Shown here piece after piece: positions 39,087 to 46,621 of a DNA stretch of 64,000 bases. Below the pieces are notes generated by a model. That model had not been told where the DNA came from. It did not search any database and saw nothing but the letters and a program-made list of their open reading frames with translations. A program made the position numbers and the translations under genes. Every line of letters begins with the position of its first letter. The first letter of the stretch is position 1. This DNA comes from an uncultured Planctomycetaceae bacterium (GTDB taxonomy: Bacteria; Planctomycetota; Planctomycetia; Pirellulales; Pirellulaceae), in NCBI GenBank assembly GCA_937862885.1, contig CALMEE010000100.1, forward strand, positions 1 through 64,000. Reading direction: 5' to 3'.

Positions 39087-39334
39087 CCGGAATTGACAGC
39101 TAACGGCGTGCATGAGACAAGCCGAATACTGGGGGCTGCATGCCGACAGGAACGGTTATTCGGCGTCTGCACGCTGGATTTGTTAGCCAGTTCGGCAGTA
39201 GCGTTCAGCCACCTCCCCTCCTGCAGATACATGTCTTGGTCGGTTGTTGTTTCGCATTGGATGTGGAACAGTCTCATTGAATGATAATGATGAAGGAACG
39301 CGCGCGTTACGGTTGCCAACTCAAGAGACTTTCA

Positions 39335-39811
39335 TCAGTTCGTCGAAGTGTTTTCTCGAATCAGTTGAAGCAGGTGAAAGACGAAATTGCGTGCCTGATT
39401 GCCAATTCCTGGACTACCGGATTCTCTCGGACCAGCCACGTTTAACACGGCGATGTTGTTCGATTCAATCCATGCGACGATCGCTGCAAAATCAATCGGT
39501 TCGCCTAGATTGACTGCGTGAAATGGGCGCTGATGTTGCAAGGCTAAAACCTTTGTCAATCGAGTCCCGCCCTGAATTTTATTATCGTAGAGAATCAATG
39601 TTCCGTCTGACTCGATGACATTGCGCTCGGTTCGCTCCGCGTAATCGCGAGTCGGCGTCTCACGCATCGAGTAGCATTCTTCAATCGGGCCGTCTTCGGC
39701 AATCCTACCTCGGGGGCACCAACCGCCGTGCTCAAAATTCGCTTCGATCGCGGCATCCAGTGCACCACGGTCGACTCCAGTTTGTCCTCCTGAAATAATT
39801 TTTCTCAGCAA
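39335..39811 (-). CDS. Putative molybdenum-cofactor carrier, SLOG/Rossmann-like
   Basis: A 158-residue protein whose N-terminus ISGGQTGVDRGALDAA is the signature of the putative MoCo-carrier/YpsA-SLOG-like family, with HGGWCPRGR, further TLILY and GGTRLT blocks. Family members may bind molybdenum cofactor, but the evidence is limited. The start is TTG 39811, as no in-frame ATG precedes the conserved start. It is 28 bp downstream of the PSP1 gene and likely in its operon. Confidence 0.82.
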   Translation of the reverse strand: MLRKIISGGQTGVDRGALDAAIEANFEHGGWCPRGRIAEDGPIEECYSMRETPTRDYAERTERNVIESDGTLILYDNKIQGGTRLTKVLALQHQRPFHAVNLGEPIDFAAIVAWIESNNIAVLNVAGPRESGSPGIGNQARNFVFHLLQLIRENTSTN

Positions 39812-39839
39812 AGTGTTCTCATCTCAACATGTACTTCGA

Positions 39840-40385
39840 TTATTTAGCCGACGACTTTCGGCAACTGCCCACGATCGCACATGACTTACAACCATGTTCG
39901 TCGCCGCATTTGCTGTCGACCGTTCCGCAACCGGGACCACATCCATTTGCGAGCTTGTCGGCGAATTGCCGAAATCGCACTTTGGCATCATAGACGTCAG
40001 CTAACCGTTCGGTTAGTCCTTCAATGTCCTCTGGAATATCGCCTAAAAAATAGAAGTAGACGGAATTGCCATCGAACAAGTGCTCAGTGTCTACGAGAAT
40101 TGCAGGCAAATTGTAATCAGCCAGCAGACGTTCACAAGCTGCAAACGCGCGCTCCTTAAAACGATTCAACCTTTCCACAATAAGTCGATCATCTTTCGTC
40201 ATGCGGCGGAGAATGACGTTGGACGAGCCATCAACAACGCTATCCGTACTCGTGATCACTTTACCGACTTCTAGACCGCGATCCGTCCTGCAAACAACTT
40301 GACAATCGCGTGGAAAGCGTCTGCCCCCACTTGAACGAAAAATGTTGATTTCGTCCAATAAACCGACTTGCACTAGATAGTTCAT
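39840..40385 (-). CDS. PSP1-domain protein with C-terminal Cys cluster
   Basis: A 181-residue protein with a PSP1 domain: VGLLDEINIFRSS, VVCRTDRGLEVGKVI, RMTKDDRLIVERLNRFKERAFAACERL, and LGDIPEDIEGLTERLADVYDAKVRFRQ. The last ~35 residues hold seven cysteines (CGPGC...CGDEHGCKSCAIVGSC), likely a metal-binding site. PSP1 proteins in other bacteria (RicT/YaaT) act in RNA processing and development; RicT also carries a cysteine cluster and binds Fe-S with partners. ATG 40385. Confidence 0.8.
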   Translation of the reverse strand: MNYLVQVGLLDEINIFRSSGGRRFPRDCQVVCRTDRGLEVGKVITSTDSVVDGSSNVILRRMTKDDRLIVERLNRFKERAFAACERLLADYNLPAILVDTEHLFDGNSVYFYFLGDIPEDIEGLTERLADVYDAKVRFRQFADKLANGCGPGCGTVDSKCGDEHGCKSCAIVGSCRKSSAK

Positions 40386-40626
40386 TTCTTTTATACAGGT
40401 TATAGATATTCTTACCGCCAGCTAACGGTTGCTCGGTTGATGGCTCGCACTCAGCTCTCTCCTGGGGCAGCAAGTTATTGTGGGCGATCATGGTTGACAA
40501 AACAAGTGCGAAATGTAATTCAACCTTAAAAGTTCACTTTACCCAATGCCTGCGAAACAGTTGATGCAGGGTCGGTTGTTCGATGGAAAAAGCCATTCAC
40601 TAAACTTAACTGGAAAACAATTTTTT

Positions 40627-41670
40627 ATGAGCATACTGCAGACGGATCAAGCCGCAGCAACCGAACCTTTAAATCGTTGGCATACTCTGGCAGACCAGGT
40701 TTTGAATGACGTGTCGGTGACGCGCGAGCAAGCAGGGGAAGTTTTGGCGTCGCGCGACGACGAACTACTGGACCTGATCGCTGCCGCGTTTCGCATTCGC
40801 CGTCGCTACTTCGGGAATCAGGTTCAACTCTATTTTCTCATGAATGCCAAGAGTGGCCTTTGTCCGGAGGATTGTCACTATTGTTCACAATCCAAAATCG
40901 CGGAAACTGAAGTTGAGCGATACAATTTTTTGAGTCGTCCGAAAATTATGGAAGCGGCACGGCAAGCAAAGGAGCGAAATTCTAGAACGTTTTGTCTAGT
41001 TATTTCAGGACGCTCTCCAAGTGAACGTGAAATGCAAGCGGTCGAAACGATTGTGCCCGAAATTAAGGCGCAATTCGGTCTGCATATTTGTGCATGTTTG
41101 GGCTTACTCAGCCAATCGCAAGCGGAACGGCTCAAGGCTTGTGGCGTCGATCGAGTGAATCACAATCTAAATACGAGCAGTTCACATTACGAGAAAATTT
41201 GCACTACGCACTCCTACCAGGACCGAATGGATACGTTGCAAAATATTCGCCACGCCGGTCTGGAAGTTTGTTGCGGTGGAATTATTGGTATGGGTGAGCA
41301 ACAGGATGACAAAATCGATTTGGCCTTTGCGTTGCGAGATTTGCGTGCCGAGTCAATTCCCCTGAACTTCTTGAACTCAATCGACGGGACTCCGTTAGAA
41401 CAATTTGATTACCTGAATCCACGTGATTGCTTGCGCACGCTCGCGATGTTTCGTTTCGTCAATCCGTCTAGCGAACTGCGAATTGCGGGTGGACGTGAAA
41501 TTCACCTGCGCGCTTTGCAACCACTAGGGTTGTATATTGCCAATTCGATCTTCGTCGGAGACTATCTAACAACCAAGGGCCAACCGCCTGAAGCGGATTA
41601 CAGGATGATTGAAGATTTAGGATTTGAAGTCGTTCTGAACGGCGCAGAAATCAATTGTGGAAGTGAATAG
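40627..41670 (+). CDS. bioB: Biotin synthase
   Basis: Radical-SAM enzyme inserting sulfur into dethiobiotin. The [4Fe-4S] motif is CPEDCHYCSQS (CxxxCxxC). Further BioB blocks: FCLVISGRSPSE, HICACLGLL, VNHNLNTSSSHYEKICTTH, VCCGGIIGMGE, NFLNSIDGTPLE, and GGREIHLR. ATG 40627 gives 347 residues, the usual BioB length; the ATG at 40546 would add 27 residues without family counterpart. No bioA/F/D genes are adjacent. A T-rich stretch follows the stop. Confidence 0.95.
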   Translation: MSILQTDQAAATEPLNRWHTLADQVLNDVSVTREQAGEVLASRDDELLDLIAAAFRIRRRYFGNQVQLYFLMNAKSGLCPEDCHYCSQSKIAETEVERYNFLSRPKIMEAARQAKERNSRTFCLVISGRSPSEREMQAVETIVPEIKAQFGLHICACLGLLSQSQAERLKACGVDRVNHNLNTSSSHYEKICTTHSYQDRMDTLQNIRHAGLEVCCGGIIGMGEQQDDKIDLAFALRDLRAESIPLNFLNSIDGTPLEQFDYLNPRDCLRTLAMFRFVNPSSELRIAGGREIHLRALQPLGLYIANSIFVGDYLTTKGQPPEADYRMIEDLGFEVVLNGAEINCGSE

Positions 41671-41789
41671 ATCAGTTTTTTTTGCGAACGCGCCATCTTC
41701 GCTTAAAATCTACACTTGTATTTGAATTACGGATCGCTCGGTTCTTCGCTCAATATAGCCGATTAGTTTAGCAAGTTGCTTCCCAAGTT

Positions 41790-42350
41790 ATGACTGTAAG
41801 TTACTTCAAACGGTTTCGCATGCATTTTGATTTGACGCAGACGATACCGGTGTTTGAAGTTCCAGATCGTTATCAATTGATGGCCTGGTCAGATAAACTG
41901 ATCAATCAACATGCGCTGGCAAAGTATCAGAGTTTTCGCAACGAACTCGACGCCAATGTATTCCCTTGCCTTGGCGATTATGATGGTTGCCATCGACTGA
42001 TGAAGGATATTTCGAACAGTGAAGGATTTGTCGTTGAAGCCACTTGGTTGATTATTTTTCATCCCAGCCCCAAGGGTAATCCAGTCAGTTGTGCGACAAT
42101 TCAGGGGATCCGCGATTCGACCGGAATTGGAACGCTGCAAAATGTGGGGGTTGTTCCCGAACATCGCGGGTGTGGCTTAGCGAAAGTCCTACTTTCGGCC
42201 GCGCTGCACGGATTTCGAAGTCGCGGTATTACAACGGCGTCACTTGAAGTCACCAGCGAAAATCAAGCTGCATTGGACCTTTATCTGAAGTTTGGTTTTC
42301 GTATTTCAAAGACCGTATTCAAGGCCGTGGATATTGTCTATTCCCCATGA
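41790..42350 (+). CDS. GNAT-family N-acetyltransferase
   Basis: About 186 residues (176 if ATG 41820 is used). The acetyl-CoA motif A is VGVVPEHRGCGLAKVLL, motif B region is ASLEVTSENQAALDLYLKFGF. The N-terminal half is not specific. Substrate unknown. It lies 119 bp after bioB on the same strand; no clear terminator is between them. Confidence 0.82.
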   Translation: MTVSYFKRFRMHFDLTQTIPVFEVPDRYQLMAWSDKLINQHALAKYQSFRNELDANVFPCLGDYDGCHRLMKDISNSEGFVVEATWLIIFHPSPKGNPVSCATIQGIRDSTGIGTLQNVGVVPEHRGCGLAKVLLSAALHGFRSRGITTASLEVTSENQAALDLYLKFGFRISKTVFKAVDIVYSP

Positions 42351-43019
42351 ATCCGACGGTTGGCTTGATGCATTTGCCTGGTGATAGTGACGGCTAGATG
42401 TTGTTCCCTAATCATGGAAGAATACTGCAATTGCAAATCGCACCGCATGCCCGAGGCGACGCGCGAATATCATTTCCCTAGTCGTTTGCGGAATCAATAG
42501 TTCCACAGTTCTACGTTAGCTTGAACTTAGTCGCGAATAGGAAATTTGCTGATTGGGCGAATTTCTGACTGAAGCGAATTTGCTTGCGAGAACGATTTCA
42601 TGTGCCGACATGATCTCGAAAGTACTATCGAGTGAAGCAGGCTGGTTTGGCTTATTCAGTTTCAGTAACACAATAGCGATTACTTCAATTTCAATTGAGC
42701 TGATCGGTGATTTGCAATTGGCCCGCAAGTTGGAAATCTTGCCTTGAACTTATGGCCAATCTACATCTGTCCAGCGCAATCCCAACAACCAACATTGCGG
42801 ACGATCCGAACGAAAAATGGCTGCAAAGTCGATTGGGATTTGTTAATCCAAACCCTCATAAGTACAATAGAGACGTCGAATGACTGTACTGGGACGCCGC
42901 AAGCTTTTTTCGGAATCTACGCTCCCTGTGACGCGGGAAATAGATATTGCTCCCGCTTGATCAGCGTTCGGTGCAGCATTCCCAATTAGCCAGCTACTCA
43001 ATCGAGGAATTTTAATACG
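42351..43019. other. Intergenic region without a convincing gene
   Basis: About 670 bp. Frames of 60-80 codons on either strand have no domain, signal or convincing start. Immediately before the next gene a GAGGA at ~43004 could serve as its ribosome site, though spacing is long. Confidence 0.45.
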
Positions 43020-43763
43020 ATGTCAGGATACGGAACCTACAGCGATGACTACTACAACACCTTAACTTTGACAACCGAAATGGATTTGCCTACTGGGCGA
43101 GAATCGTTGATGCACTATTTCGAGCAGTTGCAAAAATGCCATCCATCGATGAAGCACTTTTATGGCCGCGATGATAACGAGTACATCTTGGAAGAAGAAA
43201 AGGATTCAGGAAGCTATCGATGGTCTTCCGTTGAAGCAAAGCGAATCTCGTCAGGTTATGTCAATCCGGCGACGATTGACGATGCAATTGCGCAGCATGT
43301 GAAGGTGTTGGAGATCGTGCCTTTTGCGCTTGCAGTAAGTCCGTTAGACTGTTCAATCATGCAAGTAACCTTTGGGTTCGACTTTGCGTATCGGGGTAAT
43401 CATCATGAACTGGTCGCCGACACCTTGGGCGTTCCTCCAATGTTCGCGCGATTACGGGAAAATTTTGGTGAGAAATTGGTCTGTTATGAGCCGTTTATGC
43501 AGTTCGCATTGGATCCAGAATGCCGAATTCAGGCTCGCTTAAGCATCGAGCCTCGAACTAACGCCTTTCAAATTCGTACTGGGGAGTATCCGGAAGAGCA
43601 ATTAAGTGTTTTTCTAGCTGTGAGACGCTATGGCAGTCTCGACACAAACAAGTCATTGGTGGCGACAATGCACGAACTCATGGCGCACGCACGGGACGTC
43701 ATCGATGGATTCGTTATCGATAACGTCTTGCTTCCATTGCAACAGGCAATTTCAATCAACTGA
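43020..43763 (+). CDS. Conserved hypothetical protein
   Basis: A 247-residue soluble-looking protein without signal peptide. Features: YGTYSDDYYNTLTLTTEMDLPTGRES, a basic central patch, FGFDFAYRGNHHELVADTL and a C-terminal region with FQIRTGEYPEEQLSVFLAVRRYG and a long helix. The balanced charge and lack of low complexity suggest a real globular protein. I do not recognise a family. ATG 43020. A lipoprotein gene follows 77 bp later. Confidence 0.7.
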   Translation: MSGYGTYSDDYYNTLTLTTEMDLPTGRESLMHYFEQLQKCHPSMKHFYGRDDNEYILEEEKDSGSYRWSSVEAKRISSGYVNPATIDDAIAQHVKVLEIVPFALAVSPLDCSIMQVTFGFDFAYRGNHHELVADTLGVPPMFARLRENFGEKLVCYEPFMQFALDPECRIQARLSIEPRTNAFQIRTGEYPEEQLSVFLAVRRYGSLDTNKSLVATMHELMAHARDVIDGFVIDNVLLPLQQAISIN

Positions 43764-43840
43764 ATCCAACGTCAAATTGAATCGGATAAACAGTCTCAAT
43801 CCAGCCAACCAATAGACACGCTTTGACGGAACTAAACATC

Positions 43841-44362
43841 ATGAAATCTCAGTACTTCGCGTTAATCGGTTTTTCAGCCATTTCTCTGGCCCTGGTCCTA
43901 TCTGTTGGCTGTAGTGATTCGAAACCCACGGCGGCTTTTTCGAAACAACACGAAACTGAAACTGCTGAGGAAGAAAGTCTTTTGTCAAGTACGATTCTGG
44001 CGATGCAGGTCACCGAGGCGAATGCGAGAGGCGCTCGCTTGGAGAGCGAGAAGCAAGTTTTAGAAAATGAAAAAGCCCAGTTGCAAACGGACCTGCATCA
44101 AGTACAGTCGAAACTTGGTGATTCCCAAGCAGAAGTCGAATTGCTAACGAGTCGCGTCGCGGTTCTGGAACAGGAGAACCAGGATTTAAAGGAATCGTTG
44201 ATACGCTGCCAAGAGGAATTGGCGTCGGCCAAAAGCACGATTGAAAGCGTGATCGCCATTCTGTCCAAATACTTGAATCCAGTCGCCTCTGAACTCGAGC
44301 ATGTCCTCGAAGATGATGCACAGCCTGAGCAGCCAGTCGATGCCGGCAAGCGTGACAATTGA
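43841..44362 (+). CDS. Coiled-coil lipoprotein
   Basis: From ATG 43841 (an upstream TTG frame adds 6) there is a lipoprotein signal ending in LSVGC, then a long helix with heptad-like pattern (residues ~50-140: LESEKQVLENEKAQLQTDL..., VELLTSRVAVLEQENQDLKES), then an acidic tail. It resembles structural or murein-linked coiled-coil lipoproteins but no family is clear. It likely lies in the outer membrane or periplasm. Confidence 0.75.
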   Translation: MKSQYFALIGFSAISLALVLSVGCSDSKPTAAFSKQHETETAEEESLLSSTILAMQVTEANARGARLESEKQVLENEKAQLQTDLHQVQSKLGDSQAEVELLTSRVAVLEQENQDLKESLIRCQEELASAKSTIESVIAILSKYLNPVASELEHVLEDDAQPEQPVDAGKRDN

Positions 44363-44914
44363 AGGTGTGCAGGCAGCGGCGGAAAAAGGAAGTCAACACG
44401 AGCGTGTGAATGCGGTTCATACATGGTTCATTCGCGTCACGTGTTAGACTAGCATCAATTAGTCTTTCCTTAGCAGTCACATTTTTTGCCGTCATCGCTC
44501 AAGTTGCTTCTGCCGAAGTCAGCGCGAAGTTGCTTAATCCAATGGCCGAGATGGGTTCAAGTCCGGCAATTTCGTCGTTAGGTTGGACGACCGTGCAAGA
44601 TTTTGCAGCGCTTCAATTGCCGACAACCAATCTTGTGTGCCGCATTTCGTTTTTGTGAGAAAATGTTAGAATTTCGGTTCCAAATGAGAACTGTCGGAAG
44701 AACACGTTCGTGCTTCCAGGCATTTGATTTGAGGTTGGATTGAATTGCTAGACAATCGACGAGGGTTTTGGCTGTCTCGTTTGCGTCGAGTAATGCCGCT
44801 CCAAGAGATGAACTCGACCCGAGGGATGTCTGCGTAGTGGGCCAATTTGGCGAGCCATGCAAGATCCCTCGACGGGCAATATCGACTGAAGTTTATAACC
44901 AGGGAGTACCTGTC
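44363..44914. other. Gap with a possible small secreted-protein gene
   Basis: About 550 bp. It includes a frame 44410-44658 of 82 residues that starts with a signal-like sequence (FFAVIAQVASA) but is otherwise featureless; listed separately at low confidence. Upstream of the Fe-S gene an in-frame extension reaches back to TTG 44768 and is not believed to be translated. Confidence 0.4.
44410..44658 (+). CDS. Doubtful small secreted protein
   Basis: Eighty-two residues from ATG 44410: basic start, a hydrophobic stretch LSLAVTFFAVIAQV and AxA-type cleavage (VASA-EV), then a short polar tail. The signal pattern is good but there is no ribosome site and no family. It may be a chance frame upstream of the Fe-S protein. 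Confidence 0.3.
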   Translation: MRFIHGSFASRVRLASISLSLAVTFFAVIAQVASAEVSAKLLNPMAEMGSSPAISSLGWTTVQDFAALQLPTTNLVCRISFL

Positions 44915-46549
44915 TTGGCGAATTATGGATTCATTATTGACAACCGAAAATGCATCGGTTGTCATGCGTGTACGGTCGCATGTAAGTCGGAACATGAAGT
45001 TCCCGTTGGCGTCAATCGAACATGGGTCAAGTACATTGAAAAGGGGGAATTTCCGAATTCGCGGCGTCTGTTTTCGGTGATGCGATGCAATCATTGCACG
45101 AATGCTCCCTGCGTGGAAATCTGTCCAGTATCGGCCCTTTATTATCGCAAGGATGGAATTGTCGATTTTGACCACAGACGCTGTATCGGATGCAAGGCCT
45201 GCATGCAGGCTTGTCCCTACGACGCGCTTTACATCAATCCGGAAACGAGCACGGCGGCCAAATGTAATTACTGTGCTCATCGAATTGACATTGGACTTGA
45301 GCCTGCTTGCGTTAACGTTTGTCCAACTCAAGCAATTATTTCTGGCGATTTGGATAATCCTGACTCACAGATTTCCAAATTGAGATCCCGGGAGCAAGTG
45401 TCCGTGCGAAAACCGGAAAAGGGTACGCTTCCTACCTTATTCTATATCGAAGGGGACGGGGCGTCTCTGGATCCTGCTGAAAATGAAGTTAATAGCGAGA
45501 CGATGTGGGGCAAACAAGTTGCCGGTGTCGGACATTACGCAAGATTCCAAGCACACGGCAAGGACGGCGGTCACGGCTCGGACGCGTTGTCACAGTTTTT
45601 GAGCCTAGGTGAATCAACTGAGGTCTATCAGCCGGAAAATGCCGATGCTAAGTACCGCATGAAGGCCGAGTTGGTTCGACAAGAAATTCAAACCCACAGT
45701 CGGCGAAGTTACGATGCACCCAGCAAAGGAGTGCTTTGGGGTTGGTTGGTTACATGTTACCTGTGGACCAAAGCGATTTCGGCTGGAGTTTGCATCATCA
45801 CCATGTCGGCTGTGGCTTCAGGCATAGGAGTCGCTTCTTTGGAAGTCGAATGGCTTTCAGTAGTTCTGGCTCTAGTTTTTTTGGGATTGACCGGCATGTT
45901 TTTGACGGCTGATTTGGACCAGCCGAAGCGGTTCCTCTACGTGCTGTTGCGGCCTCAATGGCGATCATGGCTGGTGCGTGGCGCGTATATCATTACGGCG
46001 TACGCCGGTCTATTGAGTGTATGGTGTGTCCTCGCTTTGATTTCCCACACTTGGGCCTCGATATTGGCCGTACCCTTAATCATTCTGGCGGCGTTGACGG
46101 CGATTTACACAGCGTTTCTCTTCGCACAGGCGAAAGGCCGCGATTTTTGGCAAAACCCCGTGCTCCCGATTCACATGTTAGTGCATGCAATCATGGCTGG
46201 CGGCGCTTGTTTAACCTTCACGCTTCCCTTCACCGCCGAAGGTTGGCAAGTTTGGGTTCGCATGTCATTGATTTTTGCGATCATAGCCAAGTTGGCTTGC
46301 GATATGTTCGAACTGTGGACAAAACATCCGACGCGGGATACGGATCGCGCAGTAAAGATGATTTTTGGCGGCCGTTATTCGACGCTGTATTGGGTTTTTG
46401 TCTTTTTGCTTGGTTCGATTGTACCCTTTGTAATCGCCTGGATCATGCCGACGGCGATGATGCCAGTCGCTGGCATCTTGTTGTTGATCGGAGTTTATGT
46501 TTCAGAACACATTTGGGTTCATGCTCCGCAACGAATCCCCTTGGCATAA
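44915..46549 (+). CDS. 4Fe-4S ferredoxin subunit fused to NrfD/PsrC-type membrane subunit
   Basis: Electron-transfer module about 544 residues long. The N-terminal half has four [4Fe-4S] binding motifs (CIGCHACTVAC; CNHCTNAPCVEIC; CIGCKACMQAC; CNYC...CVNVC). The C-terminal half has about eight hydrophobic helices of the NrfD/PsrC type that bind quinone. TTG 44915 is chosen: AGGGAG at 44901-44906 is well spaced, and the product then begins LANYGFIIDNRKC, right before the first cluster, as in relatives. It is 72 bp before the molybdopterin oxidoreductase and should form its quinone link. Confidence 0.9.
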   Translation: MANYGFIIDNRKCIGCHACTVACKSEHEVPVGVNRTWVKYIEKGEFPNSRRLFSVMRCNHCTNAPCVEICPVSALYYRKDGIVDFDHRRCIGCKACMQACPYDALYINPETSTAAKCNYCAHRIDIGLEPACVNVCPTQAIISGDLDNPDSQISKLRSREQVSVRKPEKGTLPTLFYIEGDGASLDPAENEVNSETMWGKQVAGVGHYARFQAHGKDGGHGSDALSQFLSLGESTEVYQPENADAKYRMKAELVRQEIQTHSRRSYDAPSKGVLWGWLVTCYLWTKAISAGVCIITMSAVASGIGVASLEVEWLSVVLALVFLGLTGMFLTADLDQPKRFLYVLLRPQWRSWLVRGAYIITAYAGLLSVWCVLALISHTWASILAVPLIILAALTAIYTAFLFAQAKGRDFWQNPVLPIHMLVHAIMAGGACLTFTLPFTAEGWQVWVRMSLIFAIIAKLACDMFELWTKHPTRDTDRAVKMIFGGRYSTLYWVFVFLLGSIVPFVIAWIMPTAMMPVAGILLLIGVYVSEHIWVHAPQRIPLA

Positions 46550-46621
46550 ACACACTTTATCCGGTTTGTCGAATTCCCCATGCCGGTCCCATTTCGAATT
46601 TGAACTTCGGACGAACAGGAA

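Noticed and set aside
42516-42989. Frames of 60-80 codons before the 43.0-kb hypothetical gene
   Set aside because: No features; overlapping on both strands.
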